Source of the DNA: Plantactinospora alkalitolerans
Lineage (GTDB): Bacteria; Actinomycetota; Actinomycetes; Mycobacteriales; Micromonosporaceae
Direction: 5' to 3'
Assembly (NCBI RefSeq): GCF_015690345.1
Contig: NZ_JADPUN010000144.1
Coordinates: 1-64,000, forward strand
Length of the DNA stretch: 64,000 nucleotides
Below are positions 32,493 to 42,648 of this stretch, one piece after another (positions within the stretch are counted from its first letter, which is position 1; every line of letters begins with the position of its first letter). The notes beneath the pieces are model-generated. The model saw nothing but the letters and a program-made list of their open reading frames with translations. It was not told the origin of the DNA and made no database searches. Both the position numbers and the translations under genes were made by a program.

Positions 32493-34751
32493 TCAGACCC
32501 CGGCGGGTACCCGCTCGGTCGCCGCGTCCGGCTCGGTCGCCAGGTGCTGGCGCAGCCGCTCGCCCTCGATGTCCACGTTGGGCAGGATCTTCGACAACCA
32601 GCCGGGCAGCCACCACGCGCTCCGGCCCAGCAGTGAGATGACCGCCGGGACGATCGTCATCCGGACCACGAACGCGTCGATCGCCACTCCGACGGCGAGG
32701 GCGAAGCCCATTGACTTGATCACCGGATCGTCGAGCAGGATGAAGCCGGCGAAGACCGAGGTCATGATGAGCGCGGCGGCGGTCACCACCCGGCCACCAT
32801 GGCCCATGCCGTTGATGGTGGCCTGGGTCGGGGTGTCGCCGTGTACGAAGTCCTCGCGCATCCGCGACACCAGGAAGACCTCGTAGTCCATCGCCAGCCC
32901 GAACAGGATGCCGATCAGCAGGATCGGCAGGAAGCTGACCAGCGGACCCGGGGTGTCCAGCCCGACCAGGCTGCTCAGATGGCCCTGCTGGAACACCAGC
33001 ACGGTGAGCCCGAACGTGGCGCCGACGGTGAGCAGGAAGCCCAGCGCCGCCTTCAGCGGCACCAGCAGGGACCGGAAGACCAGCATCAGCAGCAGTACCG
33101 ACAGGCCGACGACGAGCAGCAGGTACCACGGCATCGCGTCGGAGAGCTTCTCGGACACGTCGATGCCGACCGCCGTCTGACCGGTGAGGGCGACGTCGGC
33201 GCCGTCCGTACCGTCGACGGGTCCGACCTTCTTCCGGATCTCGTGCACCAGGGTCTCGGTCGCCGGATCGGTCGGGCCGGTCGTCGGGATGACCGCCAGC
33301 AGGGCGGTCAACCGGTCGCGGCTCAGGTTCGGCGGGCTGACCGCGAGCAGGTTCTCGGTGCCCTGCAGCGCCGCCGTGACCTCCTGGGCGGCGGACGCGG
33401 TCCGCGCCGCCGAGTCGCTCGACACCACCAGCGCGAGGCGGTTGTTGAACCCGGGCCCGAAGCCGGCGGTGATCAGGTCGGCCGCCTCACGTTCCGGGGA
33501 GCCCTTCGGGCTGCTGCCGGCGTCCGGCAGCGCCACCCGCATGTCGGCGGCCGGGATGGCGAGGGCGCCGAGGCCGAGCACGGCGACCAGGATCAGCGGT
33601 ACGCGCAACCGGATGACGATCCGGGCCCACCGGAACCCGAAGCTCTCGGTCCGGCCCGGCCCGGCCACGGCTGCGGTCGCGGCGGCGTTCCCCTCGGTGC
33701 CGGATTCGGTGGCCGTCCCGGCGCCGGTTTCGGCACTGCGGAGCCGGCGCGGCAGGATGCGCCGGCCGGCGAAGCCGAGCAGCGCGGGAAGCAGCGTCAA
33801 CGCGACGAGTACGGCGACCGCGACGGTTCCGGCGGCGGCCAGTCCCATGATGGTCAGGAACGGGATGTTGACCACGGCCAGTCCGGCCAGCGCGATGACG
33901 ACGGTGACCCCGGCGAACAGTACTGCCGAACCGGCGGTGCCGATCGCCCGCCCGGCCGCCTCCTCGGGCGCCAGCCCCTCCAGCAGGTTCTGCCGGTACC
34001 GCGAGGTGATGAAGAGCGAGTAGTCGATTCCGACCGCCAGGCCGAGCATGAGCGCGAGTACCGGTGCGGTGCTGGTCAGCTCGATGGTGTTGCTCAGTGC
34101 GTACAGCCCGGCCATTCCGGCGCCGACCCCGATCAGCGCGTTGAGCATCGTCATTCCGGCCGCGACCAGTGATCCCAGCGTCACGACCAGCACGACCAGG
34201 GCGATCACCACGCCGATGCCCTCGGTGCCGCCGATCTCGGGGGGAACGCTGGACATCACCTCGCCGCCGTGCTCCACCCGTAGGCCCGCCGCCGTCGCGG
34301 CCGAGCCGCTCTCCCCGTACGCGTGCCGCTGCGCCTCGGTGATCTCGTCGGCCTGGTCGGCGAACTGCACCTGGATCAGCGCGTACCGGCGGTCCTGCGA
34401 CACGGCCCCGGTGGTGAACGGGTCGAGCGCACCCACCGCGCCGGGCAGTGCCGACGCCTCGCGTACGAGGTCGGCCACTGCCGCCTGCCGTTCCGGCGCG
34501 GTGAGCTGCTGGCCCTCGGGCGCGGCCACAAGGATGGTGCCGGTGGCGCCGCTCGCCTCGGGGAACTCCCGCTTCAGTGCGTCGATCGCGTGCTGGGACT
34601 CGGTGCCGGGGATCGAGAAGTTGGTCGACGTCGGGCCCATGAAGGCCACGGCCGCCCCGCCGAGCGCGGCCAGCAGGACGAGCCAGAGGACCACCACGAG
34701 CCGGCGGCGCCGGAACGAGGCCCGGCCAAGTCGGTAGAGGAGGGTCGCCAT
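32493..34751 (-). CDS. MMPL-family RND transporter
   Basis: A 752-residue membrane transporter of the MMPL/RND superfamily, driven by proton flow. There are about 12 helices in two halves: an N-terminal helix, a large extracytoplasmic loop (residues ~40-165), helices with the proton-relay motif GIDYSLFITSRYRQ in the first half and FGLAMDYEVFLVSRMRED in the second, and a second periplasmic loop. Such proteins export lipids or drugs. The cognate TetR gene is 61 bp upstream on the same strand, suggesting drug- or lipid-inducible efflux. Bases 33187-34751 are part of the large palindrome; the 3' end (32493-33186) has no mirror copy inside the window. Confidence 0.93.
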   Translation of the reverse strand: MATLLYRLGRASFRRRRLVVVLWLVLLAALGGAAVAFMGPTSTNFSIPGTESQHAIDALKREFPEASGATGTILVAAPEGQQLTAPERQAAVADLVREASALPGAVGALDPFTTGAVSQDRRYALIQVQFADQADEITEAQRHAYGESGSAATAAGLRVEHGGEVMSSVPPEIGGTEGIGVVIALVVLVVTLGSLVAAGMTMLNALIGVGAGMAGLYALSNTIELTSTAPVLALMLGLAVGIDYSLFITSRYRQNLLEGLAPEEAAGRAIGTAGSAVLFAGVTVVIALAGLAVVNIPFLTIMGLAAAGTVAVAVLVALTLLPALLGFAGRRILPRRLRSAETGAGTATESGTEGNAAATAAVAGPGRTESFGFRWARIVIRLRVPLILVAVLGLGALAIPAADMRVALPDAGSSPKGSPEREAADLITAGFGPGFNNRLALVVSSDSAARTASAAQEVTAALQGTENLLAVSPPNLSRDRLTALLAVIPTTGPTDPATETLVHEIRKKVGPVDGTDGADVALTGQTAVGIDVSEKLSDAMPWYLLLVVGLSVLLLMLVFRSLLVPLKAALGFLLTVGATFGLTVLVFQQGHLSSLVGLDTPGPLVSFLPILLIGILFGLAMDYEVFLVSRMREDFVHGDTPTQATINGMGHGGRVVTAAALIMTSVFAGFILLDDPVIKSMGFALAVGVAIDAFVVRMTIVPAVISLLGRSAWWLPGWLSKILPNVDIEGERLRQHLATEPDAATERVPAGV

Positions 34752-34812
34752 TGTCGTTTCCTTCGGTCGAGGGGTGAGGCGTTCCAGGCTTTTCAGGGGT
34801 GGTGGAGCGGTG

Positions 34813-35394
34813 TCAGGAGGTCATGGATCGGAGGTCACGGGTGGAGGTGTCGGGAGCGGCGTCGGGCAGGAGTGCGCGTCGGGCCACCCGGACCAGGGCC
34901 GGGCGGAGTTCCGTGGCGTCGTCCTCGGTGTGGTCGATGGCGATCGCGGCGATCCCGCCGAGCATCACCTCGGCGGCGATCCGGGCCGCCGGATCCGTCG
35001 ACCGCCCGGCGAAGTTGTCGATCAGCCGCGCGGTGACGGGTTGCAGGCTCGCGAAGGCGGGCTGTTCGAGCAGGTGTGGAAGATCGTCGTAGATGAGCGC
35101 GATCTCCCGCCGGTAGGCGAGCACCAGCTCGACGAAGCCCTCGATGGCGGCCTCCTGGGCGGCGGCGGCGTCGAGCCCGTCGATCCTGGTGTCGAGGTCG
35201 ACCAGGTCCCCCGCGGCGGGCGCGACCAGGGCCAGCAGGATGGCTTCCTTGCTGTCGAAGTGGTACAGCAGCGTGGCCTTCGAGCAGCCCACCTCGACCG
35301 CGATGTCGTGCAGGGACGTGCCCTTGAAGCCGACCCGGGCGAACTGCCGGGCCGCGACAGCCAGGATCTCGGCACGGGTTCTGCTGCGGGCCAT
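34813..35394 (-). CDS. TetR-family repressor of the MMPL transporter
   Basis: A 193-residue TetR regulator. The N-terminal helix-turn-helix is [46 protein letters not shown] (residues ~7-52). The rest is an all-helical ligand/dimer domain. It is transcribed ahead of the MMPL gene, and two TetR-type palindromes lie just upstream of its start, so it most likely represses itself and the transporter. The ligand is unknown. Confidence 0.92.
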   Translation of the reverse strand: MARSRTRAEILAVAARQFARVGFKGTSLHDIAVEVGCSKATLLYHFDSKEAILLALVAPAAGDLVDLDTRIDGLDAAAAQEAAIEGFVELVLAYRREIALIYDDLPHLLEQPAFASLQPVTARLIDNFAGRSTDPAARIAAEVMLGGIAAIAIDHTEDDATELRPALVRVARRALLPDAAPDTSTRDLRSMTS

Positions 35395-35422
35395 GTGCTC
35401 ACCTCCGCAACCCAGCGTGCCT

Positions 35423-35455
35423 TGACCGATCGGTCAGCAACTAACCGATCGGTCA
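35423..35455. promoter_or_regulatory. Tandem TetR operators
   Basis: TGACCGATCGGTCA (35423-35436) is a perfect 14-bp palindrome. TAACCGATCGGTCA (35442-35455) is the same with one change. Their centres are 19 bp apart. They lie 29 bp upstream of the tetR ATG, a classical autoregulatory layout. Confidence 0.85.
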
Positions 35456-35565
35456 GAATGTGAGCTGGATTACTGAGTACCTGACGGCGTCGGGCCCGAC
35501 CGCTGGTCCGAGGCGGAAGTCTCGTTTCGCGAGCTGACCAAGCAGTGATTCAGATCCAACTGTCA

Positions 35566-35579
35566 ATATCTGTAGATAT
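35566..35579. promoter_or_regulatory. AT-rich inverted repeat upstream of the rhs gene
   Basis: ATATCT-GT-AGATAT lies in an AT-rich patch (about 35550-35605) with a repeated TGATTGG (35584 and 35592) roughly 80-120 bp before the rhs start. In this GC-rich window such a patch stands out; a promoter or silencer-binding site is possible. Confidence 0.45.
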
Positions 35580-35685
35580 CTATTGATTGGCTGATTGGAT
35601 GATCTGCTCTCGGAGGATCGGCCCTACGGTGATCTTGCCTGCCTCACGGTCGAGGCGCACCGATACCACGGCACGGGGGAGTCCG

Positions 35686-38600
35686 ATGGGTAGAGGATTT
35701 GTCGGCCGCGTCAGCGTCTGCCTGGCATTGATCCTGGCCACACAACTGGTGCCGGGGCTGCCCGAACCCTTGGTGGGCGCGCGGCCCGCGGCGGCGAGCG
35801 CAGTGCCCCCGACGCCGCCACCGGCCGCCGTGGATCCGGCGCCGTACCTGTCGGTGGTGGACCGGCCCGGACCCACCGAGGTGGCCCGGTACGACATCTC
35901 GACGGACACGGTGTGGGGCCCACAGGGCTCGCCCTACATCATCCGGTCGATGGTGGAGATCGCCGAGGGGGCCAGTCTGACGCTGCTGCCCGGTACCGTG
36001 GTCAAGCTCGACAAGTCCGGTGTGCTGCAGGCGTACGGTCAGATCCTGTCCCTCGGCACTCCGCGCCAGCGAGTGATCTTCACATCGCTGCGGGACGACA
36101 CGGTGCTCGGCGACACCAACGGCGACGGTGACGCCACCCGGCCCGCCTCCGAGGACTGGAACTACATCGCCGTCGTCGGCGGCGACATCTCGGTGGCGAA
36201 CTACCGGCGACCGGTGAGCTTCTTCGACCACACCGACTTCAAATACGGTGGCCAGGAGGTCACCAGTTGTTCGGCCGCAGCGCTCGAACTCGGCTGGGCC
36301 GGCAGCCGGGCGGTGATCTCCAACTCGACCTTCGTGGCCACGACGGCCGGCGTTCGCTCGAGGGTGGGTGATCGGGGTTTCGCCGGCATCTACAACTCGT
36401 ACTTCGAGTCCGGCAGTTGCGGGATCACGATGAGCCAGAGCAGTGCCGAGATCGTGGGCAACACCTTCGGCGCCGGGCTGACGACCGCCCTCACCGCTGA
36501 TCAACCGAAGAAGTTGCGGTTCTGGTACAACACCGCCGAACAGAAAGTCGGGGTCTACAGCAGATACTCCGGCGCTCCGCCGCCGTCCCGGCCCGACGTG
36601 GACGTACGGTACAACGCCCTGCTGACCGGCTACACCACGTTCCCCTACGGATTCTTCAACCTGACCGACTGGTCCGGCAACTGGTTCGGTCGGGACGCCA
36701 ACGCCGCGCTGCCCACCTGCATGGACCCGGCGCTGGCCGCAGCCGCGAATCCACCGGTGAAGACCACGCCGTCGACGAGTTGTCCCACGGGCCAGGCCGC
36801 CGTGGTGGGTTACCTGGATGGCGTACTACCGGCGCTGTCCGGCTCGCCCCAGGTGCTCCCGACCGCGATCCGGGAGGCTTCCGCACCCCGTCTCGGGCCG
36901 GTCAACCTGCACAGCGGAGCGCTGACCTATCAGACCGAGGACCTGGCCGTGCAGGACGCGGGCAAACAGCTCACCGCGACCCGTACCTACCGGTCGGACC
37001 GGCTTTCCGGCGGTGACGCGGGTAAGGGCTGGACGAGCGCGTACTCGGAGGCGTTGTCGACCGTCGGTGCGCAGACCACGCTGAACCTCCCCGACGGCAC
37101 CGCGCTGGGCTTCGCTACCGATCCCGGGGCCGGATACACCCCCGCCCCCGGTGTGTCGGCCTCGTACGTGACCGGCGCGACGGGCAGCACGGTCACCACG
37201 CCGGAACAGACGAGCTACCGGTTCAACCCGGCCGGTGAACTCACCGGCCTGACCCTCGGTGACCCCGGCCACGAGGTGGACGTTCAGCGGTCCGGCGGTC
37301 AGGTCAGCCGGGTCACCGGGGTGTCGGGACGTCACCTGGCGTACACCCGAAGTGGCGGGCGGCTCGACGCGATCGCCGACCAGACCGGCCGTGGCGTGGC
37401 CCTGTCGTACACCGGGGAACGGCTGACCGGCGCCAGGGGGGTCGACGGGTACACCGAGACCTACGAGTACGACGGCAGCGGCCGACTGACCAAGGTGGTC
37501 ACCCCGGAGGGCCGGGTGAAGCTCGCCGCCGGATACCGCGCGGACGGCCGGGTGGACTGGGTCGAGGATCAGGGAACCGGCCGGACGGCCATCGGCTACG
37601 ACGACGCCAACGGGCGTCGCACCGTCACCCGGGCCGACGGGACCGTGCTCACCCAGACATACGACTGGGCCGGTCGCCTGGTCACAGAACGGGCCGGCAG
37701 CACCGGCGTGCACATGATCTACGACGGCGAGGGGCGCCTGGTATCCCGGATCACCGGCGTGCCGGCGGTGCCGATGAAGGGCTACGGACCGTCGGCACCG
37801 GCCACCCTCTACGACGGCAAGGGCGATCCGGTCATGTCGGTCGACGAGTACGGCGCCGATACCGCGACCACCTTCGACGCCAAGCACCGCCCGTTGCTGA
37901 CCACCCTGTACGACCGGAGCACCATCAGCCGCAGCTATGACGCCGATGGGCGGCTGGACCAGATGACCGACCAGTTCGGAAAGGTGTGGGAGTACGACTT
38001 CAACGGCCGTGGGCAGCCCACCGTGCAGACCGATCCGTTGCGTCGGACCCGGAAACTCGGCTACGAGGCCGACGGCGATCTGGCCTCGGTGACCGACGAG
38101 TCCAATGCGACCACCGTGTTCGGCAACGACACGCTCGGCCGGCGGACGTCGGTCACCGATCCGCTCCAGAAGCGTACGACCCTGGCCTACACGACCTGGG
38201 ACGAGCTGATCGAGACGGAGAAACCGCGGGGCGGCAGGACCACTGTCACCTTCGACCGGGACCGGCACCCGACGTCGGTGACCGATCCCGCCCAGGTCGC
38301 CACCTCTTTCCGATACGACACCAGCGGGCGGCTGGAGACCATCGTCGACGCGGCAGAGAACACGACGGTGCTGGGGTACGACGCGGCGGGTCGGATCAGC
38401 ACGGTGACCGACCCCCGAGAGTTCGTGACGCAGCGGGGCTACACGCCCGAGGGCTGGGTGCGTGACATCACCGACTCCCGGCAGAAGGTCACGAGCTTCA
38501 CCTACGATCCGATGGGTCGGCTGATGCGCAGCACCGACCCGCTGAACCAGGTGACGCAGCTCCAGTACGACCGGTCGAGCAGGGTCACCAAGGAGTGGAC

Positions 38601-41600
38601 CGCGGACGGCGCGATCTGGGCGAGTGGCTACAACGCCATGGGTCGGCAAACCTCGGTGACCACGCCCCGGAAACACACGTGGGCGATGGAGTACGACCTC
38701 GCCGGCAAGCCGACCAAGGTCACCGACCCGTTGGCCGCCACCTCGCTGACCTCGTACGACGACGTCGGTCGGGTGAAGACCACCACCGACCAGGAGAACA
38801 TCGCCACCACCTACACCTACGACGACGCCGCGCGCACCGTGACGGTGACCGACGTCCTCGGCACGGTGGGTGTGCACCGGTCCGACGCCGCCGGCCGGCC
38901 GAGGTCGTACACCGACGGCTCCGGGCTCACCACGAGCTGGGGGTACGACGACGACGGCAACCGCAGCTCGACGACCGACCCGGCGGGCACCAGCCGTACC
39001 GAGTACAACCTGGCGGGTCAGGTCACCGCCGAGGTCGACGCCACCCTCCGGCGCACGGGCAGCACCTACGACGCGGTCGGGCGACTGGACACCGTCACCC
39101 ACCCCGGTGGGGCGGCCGAGTCGTTCGACTACGACCCGGTCGGCAACCTGACCACCCACACGGACCGGACGGGAGCGGTCTGGAGCTGGACCTACCAGGC
39201 GGCGAACCTGATGGACACGGCCACCGACCCGCTCCAGAAGGTCACCCGGTACACCTACGACGACCTCGGGCGGCAGTCGTCGATCACCGACCCCACCGGC
39301 GTGGTCACGAACACCGCGTACGACCCGGTGGGCCGGCCGGCGGTCCGCTGGGACGCCCGTGGCGCCTCCTGGGTGACCCGTTACGACCTCAACGGCGACA
39401 TCAGCGAGGAGGTCGACCCGGCCGGCGTCGAGCGCAACTATGAGTACGACAAGCTCGGCCGGCGCGAGTGGATGGGGTTCGCGAACACGTCGTACTACTA
39501 CGACTACGACAAGACGAGCCGGATGATCAGCGGTGACGTGCCGTACCGGCAGACCTGGGACCACGACGCCCGGGGCCGGGTCACCGAGGTCGGTGACGCG
39601 TACGGCAAGAAGACGACCTACGGCTACGACGGTGCCGGCCGGCAGACCACGGAACGGCTACCCGGTGGGCGTGAAACCACCCGGACCTACGACGCGGCCG
39701 GTCGCCTCGACACCGCGCTCGACGGGCTGCGGAACGCGACCGACTACGACTACGACGCCGCCGGCCGGCTCACCACGCTCACACTGCCCCGGGGCGGGCA
39801 CTTCGACTACACCTACGACGCCGCGGGCCTGCTCGACACCGAGACCGATCCGGCCCGGCAGACCACCAGCTACGACTACGACCAGGCGGGCCGGTGGAAG
39901 GGCACCACGTACCCGTCGGGTCGCGTCGTCACCGCCGAGTACGACCCGGCAGGGCGGCAGAAGTTCGTCAAGGCGGGCGCGGAGACCCGCAGCTTCGGTT
40001 ACGACGACGCCGGTCGGATCGCCTCGGCCGCCACCGCCGGCCACCAGACCACCCTGACCTACGACGACCGGGGCCTGCTCAAGAGCACCACCGACGCGTT
40101 CGGTACCACCGGCTACGACTACGACCTGGCACACCGGCTGGCCACCCGGACGCCACCCAGCGGTGCCGCCACGACGTTCGAGTACCACTCGCTCAGTGGA
40201 CGCATGACGGCGCTGCGCGGACCGATCAGTGCCGACTACGCGTACGACAGGGGTGGCCAGATCGAGAGCATCAGCGGCCGGCTGCCCACCGCGACCACGT
40301 ACGACCGGCGGAAGTACGACGACAACGGCCGGCTCTCCACCGTCGTGACGCCCTTCGACACCTACGGCGTCACCTATACGCCCGACGGTCAGGTCAAGTC
40401 GACGACGGGGCCGACCCCCGGCAGCGGTACGCCGACGACCACCACCTACAGCTACGACGATGCCGGCCGGCTCGACACCGCGGTCGCCGGTCAGGGCAGC
40501 ACGGTGGTGTCCAGCACCGACTACGACTGGGACGCCGACGGCAACCGCACCTCCGTGGAGGTCTCCGGCCAGCCCACGGTCACCGCCTCCTACGACCTGG
40601 CGGACCGGATCACGTCGACCTCCACGGCGGGGGAACACACCTACGACCTGGACGGCCGGCTGAAATCGACCGCCGACGGACAGAGCTACTCGTACGACCC
40701 GTACGGGCAACTGACCGGCGCGACCACCTCGGACGGCACGGTCGCGTACAGCCGGGACGCGTTCGGTCGGGTCGCCGGGCGGACCGTCGGGGGCGTCGAG
40801 CAGTCGTTCTCGTACGAGGCGACCTCGGCCGCGGTCTCGGGCAGCAGGACCGGGTCCGGTCCATCGACCGAGGTGGTCCGGGATCCCTCGGGGGACCTGC
40901 TCGGTCAGCGGACGGTCGGCGGCACCAGCGTGCGGGCCCTGTTCAACCCGCACGGTGACGTGACCCGCTTCGTCGACACCACGAACGGGCGGGTCTCCTG
41001 GTCGGCGGAGTACGACCCGTTCGGAACGACCTTCGGCGTGTCCGGTACGGCACCACCGGTGCCGTTCGGGTTCCAGGCCATGTACAGCGATCCGCTCACC
41101 GGACTCGTCGACATGGCGGCGCGGCACTACGACTCCGGCACCGGACGGTTCACCCAGCCCGACACGGTCATCGGGGACCTGGGCAGTCCGATCAGCCTCA
41201 ACCGTTACCTCTACGCCAATGCTGATCCGCTCAGCATGTTCGACCCGGACGGTCACTGGCCGCGCTGGCTCAACGGACTGGCGAACGCCATCCGGGGCGC
41301 CGTCGACCAGATCGGCGACTCGATCTCCCACACCTGGAAGCGGGTGGAGGGCAGCGCCTCGGTCTCGTCGATGAAACGCTCTCTGGAGCGCTCGGGTCGG
41401 AACCTGGCCGCCGAGATCGCCAGCGGCACCGCCCGATTCTGGGATGACCACCAGGACCGGATCGGCAAGGCCCTTGTCGGGGTCACGGTCGGCGCGGCGA
41501 TCATCGGTGGGTGCACGGCACTCGGGGTGGCGACGGCCGGTATCGGCGGCGCGGTCTGCTTCGGGGCCGCCATCGGCGCCGTGGCCGGCGGTGCGTTCTG

Positions 41601-42348
41601 CGACTCCGACCGCAACGCCCTCGCCTGCGCGGGGACGGGCGCGGCGGCCGGTGGCGTGGCGGGCCTGACCGGTGGTCTGGTCGGGGGAGCCGGTGGCAGC
41701 GCGTTCGCCGTGGGGGCGGTGTCCGGCTTCACCGGTGACGCCACCGAGCAGGTGCTCAGCACCGGAACCATCGACGCGCGGCGGTTGGCCGGCGCCACCT
41801 TCGGCGGAGCGATCCTCGGCAGGATCAGCGGGCGGCTGCTGGCCGGCAGGACCGGTACGGCGACACGTCCCTGGGGTGCGGGTCCGCTGGCCCTGCCGCC
41901 TGGCCCGCTCGCCGGCCGGGGGCGGGTGGCACTACCGGGCGCGTCGAGCGTGGAACGTGCCGCCGGTGAGCGGGCGGTTCCGCTGTTGCGGGTGCGTGGC
42001 ATGGGGGTCGGGCCGAGGTATCCGATGAACATGGGTTCGGTACGGCACATCGCGGCCAAGTACGGCGTCGACATCTCGGGCATCCGTTTCGACATCAACA
42101 AGAGTCTTGCGAACAGGTTCGGAATGACGCGGCCGAACTGCACGGTGCAACTCTGTCGGGATGCCTTCCGCAGTGAGGAGGACCTGGCTCGTACCCTGGC
42201 GCACGAGAAGGTCCACGTCGACGAGTTGCGAGGTGGGCGGCCCTATCCCAAGGATGACGCGGAGGCCGAGCTCTGGGAGGACCGGGCGTACAAATTCGAG
42301 GCCGACTGGTGGGCGCAGCATCCGGTACGGCCGGACGGGGTGGGCTGA
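35686..42348 (+). CDS. Secreted Rhs/YD-repeat protein with zincin-like C-terminal toxin domain
   Basis: A 2,220-residue Rhs protein of the WapA type. In order: a Sec signal peptide (cut likely after A39, ASA-VP), a beta-helix-like region (~80-330), a DUF6531 start (~400-475), dozens of YD repeats (~530-1800) and the conserved core end DPLSMFDPDG (~1846-1856). The C-terminal region that follows is the variable part: a Gly/Ala-rich hydrophobic stretch (~1925-2020) and a final domain with TLAHEKVHVDELR. HEKVH (2173-2177) is an HExxH zinc motif and E2198 or E2205 is a candidate third ligand. It is therefore a likely metallopeptidase-type polymorphic toxin. ATG 35686 has GGGGGAG 5 nt upstream; longer in-frame starts lack a signal peptide at the N-terminus. 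Confidence 0.9.
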   Translation: MGRGFVGRVSVCLALILATQLVPGLPEPLVGARPAAASAVPPTPPPAAVDPAPYLSVVDRPGPTEVARYDISTDTVWGPQGSPYIIRSMVEIAEGASLTLLPGTVVKLDKSGVLQAYGQILSLGTPRQRVIFTSLRDDTVLGDTNGDGDATRPASEDWNYIAVVGGDISVANYRRPVSFFDHTDFKYGGQEVTSCSAAALELGWAGSRAVISNSTFVATTAGVRSRVGDRGFAGIYNSYFESGSCGITMSQSSAEIVGNTFGAGLTTALTADQPKKLRFWYNTAEQKVGVYSRYSGAPPPSRPDVDVRYNALLTGYTTFPYGFFNLTDWSGNWFGRDANAALPTCMDPALAAAANPPVKTTPSTSCPTGQAAVVGYLDGVLPALSGSPQVLPTAIREASAPRLGPVNLHSGALTYQTEDLAVQDAGKQLTATRTYRSDRLSGGDAGKGWTSAYSEALSTVGAQTTLNLPDGTALGFATDPGAGYTPAPGVSASYVTGATGSTVTTPEQTSYRFNPAGELTGLTLGDPGHEVDVQRSGGQVSRVTGVSGRHLAYTRSGGRLDAIADQTGRGVALSYTGERLTGARGVDGYTETYEYDGSGRLTKVVTPEGRVKLAAGYRADGRVDWVEDQGTGRTAIGYDDANGRRTVTRADGTVLTQTYDWAGRLVTERAGSTGVHMIYDGEGRLVSRITGVPAVPMKGYGPSAPATLYDGKGDPVMSVDEYGADTATTFDAKHRPLLTTLYDRSTISRSYDADGRLDQMTDQFGKVWEYDFNGRGQPTVQTDPLRRTRKLGYEADGDLASVTDESNATTVFGNDTLGRRTSVTDPLQKRTTLAYTTWDELIETEKPRGGRTTVTFDRDRHPTSVTDPAQVATSFRYDTSGRLETIVDAAENTTVLGYDAAGRISTVTDPREFVTQRGYTPEGWVRDITDSRQKVTSFTYDPMGRLMRSTDPLNQVTQLQYDRSSRVTKEWTADGAIWASGYNAMGRQTSVTTPRKHTWAMEYDLAGKPTKVTDPLAATSLTSYDDVGRVKTTTDQENIATTYTYDDAARTVTVTDVLGTVGVHRSDAAGRPRSYTDGSGLTTSWGYDDDGNRSSTTDPAGTSRTEYNLAGQVTAEVDATLRRTGSTYDAVGRLDTVTHPGGAAESFDYDPVGNLTTHTDRTGAVWSWTYQAANLMDTATDPLQKVTRYTYDDLGRQSSITDPTGVVTNTAYDPVGRPAVRWDARGASWVTRYDLNGDISEEVDPAGVERNYEYDKLGRREWMGFANTSYYYDYDKTSRMISGDVPYRQTWDHDARGRVTEVGDAYGKKTTYGYDGAGRQTTERLPGGRETTRTYDAAGRLDTALDGLRNATDYDYDAAGRLTTLTLPRGGHFDYTYDAAGLLDTETDPARQTTSYDYDQAGRWKGTTYPSGRVVTAEYDPAGRQKFVKAGAETRSFGYDDAGRIASAATAGHQTTLTYDDRGLLKSTTDAFGTTGYDYDLAHRLATRTPPSGAATTFEYHSLSGRMTALRGPISADYAYDRGGQIESISGRLPTATTYDRRKYDDNGRLSTVVTPFDTYGVTYTPDGQVKSTTGPTPGSGTPTTTTYSYDDAGRLDTAVAGQGSTVVSSTDYDWDADGNRTSVEVSGQPTVTASYDLADRITSTSTAGEHTYDLDGRLKSTADGQSYSYDPYGQLTGATTSDGTVAYSRDAFGRVAGRTVGGVEQSFSYEATSAAVSGSRTGSGPSTEVVRDPSGDLLGQRTVGGTSVRALFNPHGDVTRFVDTTNGRVSWSAEYDPFGTTFGVSGTAPPVPFGFQAMYSDPLTGLVDMAARHYDSGTGRFTQPDTVIGDLGSPISLNRYLYANADPLSMFDPDGHWPRWLNGLANAIRGAVDQIGDSISHTWKRVEGSASVSSMKRSLERSGRNLAAEIASGTARFWDDHQDRIGKALVGVTVGAAIIGGCTALGVATAGIGGAVCFGAAIGAVAGGAFCDSDRNALACAGTGAAAGGVAGLTGGLVGGAGGSAFAVGAVSGFTGDATEQVLSTGTIDARRLAGATFGGAILGRISGRLLAGRTGTATRPWGAGPLALPPGPLAGRGRVALPGASSVERAAGERAVPLLRVRGMGVGPRYPMNMGSVRHIAAKYGVDISGIRFDINKSLANRFGMTRPNCTVQLCRDAFRSEEDLARTLAHEKVHVDELRGGRPYPKDDAEAELWEDRAYKFEADWWAQHPVRPDGVG

Positions 42349-42363
42349 TGGAGGAACGGATCG

Positions 42364-42648
42364 ATGGCTAGCTGGGACGAGTGGAGCGATCGGTACGAGG
42401 TGGCGTTCGTCGCGGTGCCGGGCGACCCGCACCAGCCGTGCCCGGAGTGTGGCCACGACGCCCTACGGCTGGTCTTCACGGGCGATCTCGAAACGGCGGT
42501 CGGTTATGCCTCCTTCTGGTGCGACCACTGTCTCAACGGCATCTCGATTTCGCGGGTCCCCATTCCCCCGGGCGCCGTCGTGCGTTCGATCCACGACGCG
42601 CCGGAGGACCGACGGCCTGTCATACCCAACTTCCGACTGGTCATCTGA
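42364..42648 (+). CDS. Zinc-ribbon small protein, candidate immunity partner of the Rhs toxin
   Basis: A 94-residue cytoplasmic protein 15 bp after the rhs stop, with a GGAGGA ribosome site. Two CxxC pairs (C26/C29 in PCPECGH and C53/C56 in WCDHC) form a zinc-ribbon-like arrangement. No immunity family is recognised by name. The position immediately after the toxin domain is where Rhs immunity genes normally sit, so the immunity role is inferred from context only. Confidence 0.65.
   Translation: MASWDEWSDRYEVAFVAVPGDPHQPCPECGHDALRLVFTGDLETAVGYASFWCDHCLNGISISRVPIPPGAVVRSIHDAPEDRRPVIPNFRLVI

Noticed and set aside
36826-39564. 912-codon open frame antisense to the rhs gene (and other long antisense frames such as 4817-6241 and 10347-11753)
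   Set aside because: Long antisense frames are usual in DNA this GC-rich; they have no domain, start signal or plausible composition, while the opposite strand encodes clear proteins.
37450-40700. Regularly repeated DNA considered as a CRISPR array
   Set aside because: The repetition is coding YD repeats with variable units and no spacers.
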